Positions 1-6,831 of a stretch of DNA of 8,045 bases are shown here, piece by piece. The notes under the pieces are model-generated. The model was not told the DNA's origin and searched no databases. It worked only from the letters and a program-made list of their open reading frames with translations. The first letter of the stretch is position 1. Every line of letters begins with the position of its first letter. The stretch is from Bacteroidota bacterium (lineage in GTDB: Bacteria; Bacteroidota; Bacteroidia; Bacteroidales; VadinHA17): NCBI GenBank assembly GCA_021816545.1, contig JAKAXP010000103.1:1-8045 (forward strand), in the 5' to 3' direction. The translations under genes were made by a program, and so were the position numbers.

Positions 1-237
1 TCTAGTTCGCTCTCATTCTGGTTTTCGATCATCCCGCTTACATCGCCCATAGTGATGATGGCGCGCATTCCTTTTGACGTACCGGCTTGGGAGATAGCCC
101 TCTCAATGGGTCTGATGCTGATCACAATTTTCGGGGCAGTATGGATGGCGGCAAAGATCTACCGTACCGGTATACTCATGTACGGCAAGAAGACATCATA
201 CAAGGAGCTGTGGAAGTGGCTGACATACAAAGGATAA
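1..237 (+). CDS. ABC-2 type transporter permease, C-terminal fragment
   Basis: The frame is open from the left edge of the window and ends in TAA at 235-237, leaving 78 residues of a gene that begins outside. Two hydrophobic segments are visible, roughly residues 4-22 (containing FWFSIIPLTSPIVMMARIPF) and 31-54. They are followed by a basic cytoplasmic tail containing the stretch KIYRTGILMYGKK and ending KWLTYKG. This ending is typical of NatB/YhaP-like ABC-2 permeases in Bacteroidota, which form the membrane channel of an exporter whose ATPase (NatA-like) is usually encoded just upstream; that gene is not in view. The substrate cannot be told from this fragment. The next gene starts 12 bases downstream on the same strand, so co-transcription with the response regulator is likely. 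The first Met codons inside the fragment (52 onwards) are internal and not a real start. Confidence 0.8.
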   Translation, partial: SSSLSFWFSIIPLTSPIVMMARIPFDVPAWEIALSMGLMLITIFGAVWMAAKIYRTGILMYGKKTSYKELWKWLTYKG

Positions 238-249
238 AATCAACCGCAC

Positions 250-1428
250 ATGCCAAAAATACTGGTAATTGATGATGAAAGGTCTATCAGGAACACCCTG
301 AAGGATGTACTTGAATACGAAAAGTATGAGGTTGATCTCGCAGAGGAAGGGACCGCGGGAATAGAGCTCTTCTCGCAGCAGCAGTATGATACTGTCCTCT
401 GTGACATCAAGATGGCAAAGATGGATGGCATAGAGGTCTTGCAGAAGTTGCAGGAGATATCGTCAGATGTGCCCGTAATAATGATTTCAGGACATGGAAA
501 CATTGATACGGCCGTTGATGCCATCAAGAAGGGAGCCTTTGACTTCCTGGAGAAGCCGCTCGACCTCAACCGGCTGCTCATCACCATCCGCAATGCCCTC
601 GAAAGGGGCTCGCTCATTACCCAGACAAAGGTGCTGAAGAAACAGGTGAGCAAAAAGTACGACATTGTAGGCAACTCACCTGCCATAGTACTCGTAAAGG
701 AAATGATTGACAGGGTGGCTCCAACTGAAGCCCGGGTGCTGATCACCGGATCAAACGGTACCGGCAAGGAACTGGTGGCTCATCAGATACATGAAAAGAG
801 CAACCGGTCGCGGGGCCCCTTCGTGGAGGTGAACTGTGCTGCCATCCCTTCCGAACTGATTGAGAGTGAGCTCTTCGGCCATGAAAAGGGCTCATTCACC
901 TCTGCAATCAAGCAGCGTATCGGCAAATTTGAACAGGCATCGGGAGGAACCATCTTCCTTGACGAGGTTGGTGACATGAGCCTGGCCGCCCAGGCCAAGG
1001 TCCTGAGGGCACTCCAGGAAAACAAGATAACCCGTGTGGGCTCTGACAAGGATATTCATGTTGATGTAAGGGTCATTGCTGCAACCAACAAGAATATCAG
1101 GGAGGAGATTGACCGCAACACTTTCAGGGAGGACCTCTACCATCGCCTTAGTGTAATACTGATACATGTGCCCACCCTCAACGACCGGAAAGAGGACATA
1201 CCTCTGCTTGCCGAACACTTCAATACCCTGATCTGCAGTGAGTACGGCATGGGAAAGAAGAAGATAAGGCCAGATGCTATTGCCGAACTCCAGAAGATCA
1301 AATGGACCGGCAATATCAGGGAATTCAGGAACGTGCTTGAAAGACTTATTATCCTTTGCCCCGATGAGATCACAGGCAAGGATGTGGTTGCATACGCCCA
1401 CCCGGTGTCCGGGTTCGGTGAAATATGA
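250..1428 (+). CDS. Sigma-54-type response regulator (receiver + AAA+), no DNA-binding domain
   Basis: This 392-residue protein has the layout of an NtrC-family activator. Residues 1-118 form a receiver domain, with acidic pocket D8/D9, phosphoacceptor D52, and conserved S80 and K102. The usual Pro after the phosphoacceptor loop is Ala56 (KMAKMDG). Residues about 138-375 form an AAA+ domain: Walker A GSNGTGKE (167-174), Walker B IFLDE (235-239), arginines in FREDLYHRL (292-300) and sensor II GNIRE (354-358). The sigma-54 contact loop, normally GAFTGA, reads GSFTSA (214-219); the Thr is kept. The protein stops at IRPDAI...HPVSGFGEI, right after the AAA+ lid, with no Fis-type helix-turn-helix. 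The ATG at 250 places the receiver correctly at the N-terminus; no clear Shine-Dalgarno is present. No histidine kinase is encoded in the window. Phosphorylation would be expected to control ATPase-driven activation of sigma-54 RNA polymerase. The stop overlaps the next start. The family call is very secure; the target genes are unknown. Confidence 0.95.
   Translation: MPKILVIDDERSIRNTLKDVLEYEKYEVDLAEEGTAGIELFSQQQYDTVLCDIKMAKMDGIEVLQKLQEISSDVPVIMISGHGNIDTAVDAIKKGAFDFLEKPLDLNRLLITIRNALERGSLITQTKVLKKQVSKKYDIVGNSPAIVLVKEMIDRVAPTEARVLITGSNGTGKELVAHQIHEKSNRSRGPFVEVNCAAIPSELIESELFGHEKGSFTSAIKQRIGKFEQASGGTIFLDEVGDMSLAAQAKVLRALQENKITRVGSDKDIHVDVRVIAATNKNIREEIDRNTFREDLYHRLSVILIHVPTLNDRKEDIPLLAEHFNTLICSEYGMGKKKIRPDAIAELQKIKWTGNIREFRNVLERLIILCPDEITGKDVVAYAHPVSGFGEI
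1425..1428 (+). other. ATGA stop/start overlap (translational coupling)
   Basis: The regulator's TGA stop (1426-1428) shares bases with the ATG start (1425-1427) of the GH2-like lipoprotein gene. No convincing Shine-Dalgarno sequence precedes this ATG. Such overlaps usually mean that terminating ribosomes reinitiate, which ties the amount of the second protein to the first. The start is supported because it yields a complete lipoprotein signal peptide; later Met codons (residues 17 and 20) would destroy it. Confidence 0.75.
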
Positions 1429-3608
1429 TAAGGATCGCCGTCATATCAGTGCTTCCGGCTGTCATTGCAGCAATGCTGTTCATGACGGCATGTGGCAGGA
1501 GTGATACCGGCGGAGTACCTGTCTCATTCAATGATGAGTGGCTTTTCATCAGGCAGGACTCTGCAAATGCCGACAAGATTCTTCCGGGGATAATCCCTAA
1601 TCACAAATGGGAAGAGGTGACACTGCCTCATACGGCCTTTGTTGAGCCGGCGGTGGTTACTGACAGGCAGTGGACCGGGATATGCTGGTACAAGAAGCTT
1701 TACCGTCCTGACAGGCGGCAGAGGCACAGGCATACCGGGCTGCTGTTTGACGGTGCCATGCAGGATGCAATTGTCTATCTCAACGGAGCAGAGATAGCGC
1801 GTCACACCGGGGGTTACCTGCCTTTCTATGTCAATCTGACTGATGACCTGGAGTACGGCAGGGAAAATGAGATAATGGTCAGGCTTGACAACAGGAAGAG
1901 CAGCCTCGTCTCTTCTGGTGTGTCCGTTAATGAGCCTGATTTTCTATGGTACAGCGGTCTTTACCGCAATGTAAGCCTGTATGTGACTGACAGGCTTCAT
2001 ATAACTGCCCCGCCGGAGTATCCTTCCACCACTGGCGGGGGTATTATTACAGGCGTCAGGGATGTGAGTCGCGAGTCTGCCACAATTACGCTCTCGGTGC
2101 ATGTAAGCAATGATGACAATACCCCGAGGTCATTCAGGGTAAAAAACATACTGCTTGATGCTGCAGGGCTTGAGGTTGCATCATCCCTTTCTGAGCTATC
2201 AGACCTTGAGCCCGGTCAGGGACAGCGCCTTATGACAAGGATGATTGTCATGCAACCCTCCCTGTGGACTACCGAGACACCTTTCCTCTATACCGTCCGC
2301 ACCAGCCTGGTTTCAGAGAACGGCACCATCATTGACAGCAGGGAAACACGGACAGGTATCAGGTCAGTAAGAATGACTCCTGACAAGGGGCTGCTTCTCA
2401 ATGGAGAACCGGTCAGTATTACAGGTACCAACAGGAACCAGGAATATCCATATATCGGATTTGCCCTTTCAGACAATGCCGGTTACCGTGATGCTGTCAA
2501 GATAAGGGAGGCAGGCTTCAATCTTGTACGTTGTCCTCATTATCCGCCTGCTCCGGCATTCCTTGATGCCTGCGATGAGCTGGGTCTTATGGTCATCAAC
2601 TCCGTGCCTGACAGGGATAATACCGGTGACTCACTGTTTGCAGAAGCAACTGTTCTTGATGTGCAGGTCATGTGCAGGCGTGACCGCAACCATCCGTCAG
2701 TTGTGATGTGGAAAATTACTCCTGACAGGGGTATGATACGCGGCAGCCTCCTTTCCCTGCTGCACCAGACCGTTAAGGAGGAACTCCCCCTGGGAAACAG
2801 CCTCACATCGGGCCTTACAGACTCTGTTACAGATGTATATGACCCTTCCGGGACGTATGTTACTCTGCCAGGCGCCGGGGAGAACAGGCAGTATGAGAGA
2901 CCGGCGATCAGGATAGAACCGGTGAACTGCCTCATGTTCGACTATAACAGGGGATATGCTCCTGACCTGGAAGCATCAGGAATAATGGACATCTTCAGGC
3001 TCCCAAAGTTCTCATACTGGTTTTACCGCAGCCAGTCTGACGATGGCCCGGTTTGCTTCATAGCCCACCATAACCTGCCAACATCCGGCAATACTGTAAG
3101 GGTATACAGCAACGCTGACACTGTCATGCTGTTCCGCAATGACACCCTCATCGCAATAAAGGGTCCTGATAGTGACAGCACTGCCCTCAGCCTTGCCCAT
3201 CCGCCCTTTACTTTTGTCCTGCCGGGTTATTCTCCCGGTACCCTCAGGGCTTCAGCACTACGCAACGGCAGGGAGGTGGCTTCGCATGCCGTCTCAACAC
3301 CGGGCAAAACCTCAACAATGCGCCTGGCAGCCGACTTCAGCAACAAACAGTTGAAGGCCGGCAGTTCCGATGTCATATTTGTCTATGCCACACTTACTGA
3401 TTCAGCTGGTAACCAGGTATATACGAGTGATGCCCTGGTGGAATTCACAGTTAGAGGCAATGCGGAACTTGTCGGGGTCAACCCGGCCAGGGCAGAGGCA
3501 GGCATAGCATCCATCCTGCTCCGTGCAGGCAATCCCGGGAAGATAATGATCAAGGCATCTTCACCCGGTGTATCGGAGGCAGAACTGATGACCGAATCCG
3601 GGCTTTAG
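1425..3608 (+). CDS. GH2-family beta-galactosidase-like lipoprotein, probable pseudoenzyme
   Basis: The 727-residue product begins with a lipoprotein signal (Arg3, hydrophobic 4-19, lipobox MTAC with Cys23). The residues after Cys (GRSDTGG) are not strongly acidic, so surface export is uncertain. Domains follow the GH2 order: an N-terminal jelly-roll sugar-binding domain (about 33-192, with WYSGLYRNV at 175-183), an Ig-like domain (about 205-305), a TIM-barrel (about 310-540; LLLNGEPV, AGFNLVRCPHYP, AFLDACDELGLMV, RRDRNHPSVVMW), then C-terminal Ig-like domains (about 545-625 and 630-720). After RNHPSVVMW (421-429), where active enzymes carry Asn-Glu four and five residues past the Trp, this protein has Pro433-Asp434. 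The stretch that normally supplies the nucleophile Glu (T/S-E-Y/F-G type motif) is shortened and lacks such a motif before MFDYN (504-508). Both catalytic glutamates therefore seem missing although the frame is intact. It probably binds carbohydrate rather than hydrolysing a glycoside; weak activity through Asp434 cannot be excluded. It is co-transcribed with the regulator. Confidence 0.88.
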   Translation: MIRIAVISVLPAVIAAMLFMTACGRSDTGGVPVSFNDEWLFIRQDSANADKILPGIIPNHKWEEVTLPHTAFVEPAVVTDRQWTGICWYKKLYRPDRRQRHRHTGLLFDGAMQDAIVYLNGAEIARHTGGYLPFYVNLTDDLEYGRENEIMVRLDNRKSSLVSSGVSVNEPDFLWYSGLYRNVSLYVTDRLHITAPPEYPSTTGGGIITGVRDVSRESATITLSVHVSNDDNTPRSFRVKNILLDAAGLEVASSLSELSDLEPGQGQRLMTRMIVMQPSLWTTETPFLYTVRTSLVSENGTIIDSRETRTGIRSVRMTPDKGLLLNGEPVSITGTNRNQEYPYIGFALSDNAGYRDAVKIREAGFNLVRCPHYPPAPAFLDACDELGLMVINSVPDRDNTGDSLFAEATVLDVQVMCRRDRNHPSVVMWKITPDRGMIRGSLLSLLHQTVKEELPLGNSLTSGLTDSVTDVYDPSGTYVTLPGAGENRQYERPAIRIEPVNCLMFDYNRGYAPDLEASGIMDIFRLPKFSYWFYRSQSDDGPVCFIAHHNLPTSGNTVRVYSNADTVMLFRNDTLIAIKGPDSDSTALSLAHPPFTFVLPGYSPGTLRASALRNGREVASHAVSTPGKTSTMRLAADFSNKQLKAGSSDVIFVYATLTDSAGNQVYTSDALVEFTVRGNAELVGVNPARAEAGIASILLRAGNPGKIMIKASSPGVSEAELMTESGL

Positions 3609-3617
3609 GAAATCTTA

Positions 3618-6600
3618 TCAGAAACGGAAATAAATGAAGGGTTGCACCACGTCGGTGCCAACCCTGTGTAGAAGTAATACAACTGCCAGCGCAACAACCA
3701 TCTGTGCCGCCAGTGGCATCCTGATGAAAAGTCCGCGGTATGACTCCTTGACAGTCACCGGGAGGAAATGTAGGATATAACCCGAAACAATGAGTATAAC
3801 CACGGAGAGGTATGACACCAGTACCGTTCCGTAGTCGCCCGGTGTGAATGAGGCGAATATCTGGCTGAGCATCACCCCTGCCTGCTCCATTGACCCTGCA
3901 CGGAAGAATATCCATGCAAAGCTGACGAAATTGAATGTCAGCAGTATGCCGGCAATGCGGGCAATTCTTCTCCTTTTTGTCACGTTCCTGAAGATCCGGT
4001 GCCATATCTTTTCAATCACCAGTGCCACTCCGTGGAGTCCGCCCCAGACAACGAAACGTGCAGCAGCCCCGTGCCAGAGTCCGCCAAGCAGCATTGTGAC
4101 CATCAGGTTGATCCCGGTGCGCACAGGGCCTTTCCTGTTTCCCCCCAGGGGGATGTAAAGGTAGTCTTTCAGCCACCTCGATAGTGATATATGCCATCTG
4201 CTCCAGAACTCGCCGATATTTTCCGCCTTGTAAGGCGAATTGAAGTTGAGGGGGAGCCTGAATCCCATGAGCATAGCCACTCCTATGGCGATATCGGTGT
4301 ATCCGGAAAAATCACAGTAGATCTGCAGCCCGTATCCGTATACCGCCATCAGGTTTTCAAATCCGGAATAGATTGCAGGTGCGTCAAAGACCCTGTCAAT
4401 GAAACCGGTGGAGATGAAATCGGAAATCAGCATCTTTTTGATAAGCCCCTGCAGTATAAGGAACAGGCCGTAACCGAATTCATTGCGGGTGATGGTGTAT
4501 GCACCCTTCATCTGAGGGATGAACTCGGAGGCTCTCACTATCGGACCGGCAACGAGCTGGGGAAAGAATGTCAGGTAAAAGGCAAAATCGGTGAGGTTGC
4601 GTTCAGCCGCTATTCTTCCGCGGTAAACATCTATACTGTAGCTGAGAGCCTGGAAGGTGAAGAATGATATTCCGACCGGAAGGATGATTGTGGAAACGTT
4701 GAAACTGGTACCGAACAGGCTGTTTGACCATGCAGAGAAGATGTCACGGGCAACCAGTGAGGTGTTGAAGACAGAATTTATTACCTCCGTAAAGAAACCG
4801 GCATACTTAAAATAGGAGAGGAATCCCAGCAGCAGGAATAAATTGGTAATCAGCCATAACCTTTTGCCTGCCCTGCTGCCGGCCTTCCCGGTCATGATGG
4901 CAGTGAACCATGTAAGGAAAGTTGTAAGCAGCAGCAATATTATAAACAGCCCTCCGGCACGGTAGTAAAAGTACAGGCTGACAACCAGCAGCCAGGTATG
5001 GCACATGGCTCTCCTCCTGTGCAGCAGCGCAAATCCGGCCATTACAACAAGAAAGAAGATCCAGAAAGCGGGTGTTGTAAATATGAATGTCTGGTCAGGA
5101 TGGTACCTGAGCACTGATGAGACCCAGCTTAGAATCTGCCTGGCGATGCTGAACCTTCCCGACGCATTCAGGTCTTCCTCCCCCGTGAGGTCATCGGAAT
5201 CCGAACCTCCGGGTGAGACGGATTCTGCCGCTGAGCCTGAGACAGTGTCTCTTATCAGGCTTTCAGATGAACCCTTCAGGGTATCTGTGATGGAGGAATC
5301 AGCAGGCTCCTGGCGTCCGGTGATTTCCGGCGCCTGCACGGGGCGTGGTGAAAGAAGCGCTGAAAATAACCTTGATGCGATTGTGTCAGTCCCTTCATTG
5401 GAAAGATGGGTCAGATCTTTGGATGCCAGCGGCGGGTTGTGGTTAAACCATGTGATTACCGATCCGGCACCGCCCATTGATTCCCATGCATCCCAGAAAA
5501 TGGCTCCGCTTCTTGAGGCTGCCTTCTTCTGTGCATCACGTATGGCAATTATGTTCGGGAACCGTCGGATTGTATCGTTATCGCGCAGCGCCATGTCGGT
5601 GACGCTGACCAGCACCACCGGAGCTCCGCCCGAAGCCTTTTTCAGGAAGTTGACCTGCTTTACCAGCCCCTCCTCATAATAATGGTACTCACTTCTTACA
5701 TTCCTTACCACATTCAGGCCGAACTGCAGGAAGATAATGTCAGGTTTAAGGCGGGAGTAGGTTCCCTCAAGACCCAGGATGTCAGTCATAACAAACTCAA
5801 GACCAGCGCTTCCGCGAACCGGAACGTTATCAATAATAACGCCGGTCCTGCTCTCGAGGCTCAGGGCGTAAATGTCAGGTGAATTTCTGCCTGAAAATTC
5901 AACCGTCACCTCTGAGACTGAAGGAAGGGGAACTGAATATTCCATTGGCCCCTCTCCCATCTGGAGCATGGCGAAATCCACCAGAGAATTGCCTGATCTT
6001 ATACCGACCAGAACGGTGTCATGGTTATTGCCGTAGAAGATTCTCAGGTTGTCATACCTTGAGACCTCCGGATCAGCCCCTGTGACAGCGCTGATTTTCA
6101 CCGTGGCAAAGGAGCGTGCCTTCATCGTGTCACCCGGAGGGGTGAAGCGGCACAGCGCCAGCATAGGGCCAAGCCTGTTGTGGGAAAGTGTTCCGTTCCT
6201 GTAATCGAGCAGGGTATACCTTTTCCAGTTTGAGGAGGAGCGTACGACCCATGACCTGGTGTACATCACAGGCATGACAGGAGAGATCATCCCCGGGCCG
6301 GTGCCCCCTCCCTCCTTGCGAAGCTCCTTACGCAGGAGTGAAGTCACCCGGTCACCTTCGACCTGTGAGTCACCGTAGTAAATAATTCTTACCTGATTCC
6401 CTCCTGCGACGGAATCCCTGATGAGGTCCCCGGGATATGGGGCTGACGGTTCCCTCCTTACAGCTGCATTGCCCGTGCCGGTCTCATCAGGCTTCAGTGC
6501 CGGGGTACTCCGGCTAACGGAGGCCGGGGTGATTTCCCTGCCTGCAGGTGTTCCGGCAGTTGTGACGATGGAGGTGTTGCCTGAAGTGCCTGCAGAATCG

Positions 6601-6818
6601 CCGACAGACCCTGTCTGTTGCCCGGAGCCAGTCCCGGAGCCAGAATCACTTAAAGTATCATATTCAGTATAGGATATCCCGGAGCTGTCATGAACGGAGA
6701 TCTCCTGCTCATCCGGCAGGGTGACCTCTCCCGCCCGCCGGCTGACAGTCAGCAGACTCAGGATGAAGAGTGTCAGAACGACAGCAAGCAGAAATAGCAG
6801 GATTCTGCCGGGGCGCAT
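3618..6818 (-). CDS. SGNH hydrolase-like / MBOAT O-acyltransferase fusion protein
   Basis: One uninterrupted 1066-residue frame joins two usually separate functions. Residues 5-24 are a membrane anchor; 28-130 are a Ser/Thr/Gly/Pro-rich, probably disordered linker. Residues about 142-490 are an SGNH domain with GDS at 149-151 (Ser151 nucleophile), Gly near 336, GLN at 367-369 (Asn369) and DLTH at 468-471 (Asp468, His471), so all four blocks look intact. A second acidic/Ser-rich linker covers about 492-565. Residues about 575-1066 form an AlgI/DltB/PatA-like MBOAT domain with roughly a dozen hydrophobic helices. It carries FPQLVAGPI (752-760), FWSRWHISLSRWLKDYLYIP (871-890), then LGGNR, and LGGLWHG (911-917) with the expected catalytic His916. 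In known systems the MBOAT protein moves acyl groups across the inner membrane and the SGNH partner transfers them to a glycan outside. The first helix would place the SGNH domain in the periplasm. The gene starts 13 bases after the lytic transglycosylase stop, in an A-rich context, which suggests an operon. The acceptor could be peptidoglycan or an exported polysaccharide. Confidence 0.93.
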   Translation of the reverse strand: MRPGRILLFLLAVVLTLFILSLLTVSRRAGEVTLPDEQEISVHDSSGISYTEYDTLSDSGSGTGSGQQTGSVGDSAGTSGNTSIVTTAGTPAGREITPASVSRSTPALKPDETGTGNAAVRREPSAPYPGDLIRDSVAGGNQVRIIYYGDSQVEGDRVTSLLRKELRKEGGGTGPGMISPVMPVMYTRSWVVRSSSNWKRYTLLDYRNGTLSHNRLGPMLALCRFTPPGDTMKARSFATVKISAVTGADPEVSRYDNLRIFYGNNHDTVLVGIRSGNSLVDFAMLQMGEGPMEYSVPLPSVSEVTVEFSGRNSPDIYALSLESRTGVIIDNVPVRGSAGLEFVMTDILGLEGTYSRLKPDIIFLQFGLNVVRNVRSEYHYYEEGLVKQVNFLKKASGGAPVVLVSVTDMALRDNDTIRRFPNIIAIRDAQKKAASRSGAIFWDAWESMGGAGSVITWFNHNPPLASKDLTHLSNEGTDTIASRLFSALLSPRPVQAPEITGRQEPADSSITDTLKGSSESLIRDTVSGSAAESVSPGGSDSDDLTGEEDLNASGRFSIARQILSWVSSVLRYHPDQTFIFTTPAFWIFFLVVMAGFALLHRRRAMCHTWLLVVSLYFYYRAGGLFIILLLLTTFLTWFTAIMTGKAGSRAGKRLWLITNLFLLLGFLSYFKYAGFFTEVINSVFNTSLVARDIFSAWSNSLFGTSFNVSTIILPVGISFFTFQALSYSIDVYRGRIAAERNLTDFAFYLTFFPQLVAGPIVRASEFIPQMKGAYTITRNEFGYGLFLILQGLIKKMLISDFISTGFIDRVFDAPAIYSGFENLMAVYGYGLQIYCDFSGYTDIAIGVAMLMGFRLPLNFNSPYKAENIGEFWSRWHISLSRWLKDYLYIPLGGNRKGPVRTGINLMVTMLLGGLWHGAAARFVVWGGLHGVALVIEKIWHRIFRNVTKRRRIARIAGILLTFNFVSFAWIFFRAGSMEQAGVMLSQIFASFTPGDYGTVLVSYLSVVILIVSGYILHFLPVTVKESYRGLFIRMPLAAQMVVALAVVLLLHRVGTDVVQPFIYFRF
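3639..3664. other. Strong hairpin at the convergent gene junction
   Basis: GGGTTG (3639-3644) pairs with CAACCC (3659-3664) and CACC (3645-3648) pairs with GGTG (3654-3657), with a one-base bulge (C3658) and a five-base loop. It lies 30 bases past the stop of the GH2-like gene and inside the last codons of the SGNH-MBOAT gene. On the plus transcript it would sit in the 3' untranslated region, but no T-run follows it. On the minus strand T-rich sequence follows (complement of about 3621-3637), but before the stop codon. It may protect or define the 3' end of the plus-strand transcript; as an ordinary intrinsic terminator it is imperfect in both directions. Confidence 0.4.
6621..6644 (-). repeat. 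12-base tandem duplication in the SGNH-MBOAT linker
   Basis: Two adjacent 12-base units, cccggagccagt and cccggagccaga, differ only in the last base. On the coding strand they encode the Gly/Ser-rich part (SGSGTGSG, around residues 59-66) of the disordered linker between the membrane anchor and the SGNH domain. The frame is preserved. It looks like a slippage duplication that changes linker length. Confidence 0.6.
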
Positions 6819-6831
6819 ATTTTTACTTTAT

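Noticed and set aside
240..767. Open frame of 175 codons on the minus strand across the regulator's receiver domain
   Set aside because: The plus-strand receiver and AAA+ motifs fully explain this region, and the antisense product is Ser-rich with no recognisable fold.
892..1401. Open frame of 169 codons on the minus strand across the AAA+ domain
   Set aside because: The opposite strand carries intact Walker B, arginine-finger and sensor motifs; the antisense frame has no motif of its own.
2008..2040. Inverted repeat CCCCGCC / GGCGGGG within the GH2-like gene
   Set aside because: It lies in the middle of a coding frame between two domains, has a 19-base loop and no T-run, and is plausible by chance in GC-rich codons.
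3621..3664. Intrinsic terminator for the minus-strand operon (hairpin followed by T-rich sequence)
   Set aside because: The T-rich part comes before the TGA stop at 3618-3620, so termination there would leave the message without its stop codon, and the T-run is interrupted.
4191..4667. Open frame of 158 codons on the plus strand, antisense to the MBOAT domain
   Set aside because: It covers the strongly conserved MBOAT region on the other strand and encodes no recognisable motif or signal.
5005..5679. Open frame of 224 codons on the plus strand, antisense to the SGNH-MBOAT gene
   Set aside because: It lies wholly opposite a well-recognised domain protein, has no domain I recognise, and its composition mirrors the codon pattern of the real gene. 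It is a shadow frame.
6106..6120. Sigma-54 promoter-like sequence on the minus strand (GGCACG, then TTTGC)
   Set aside because: The spacing between the GG and GC elements is one base longer than the strict sigma-54 requirement, and the site is inside the SGNH coding region with no gene start close downstream.
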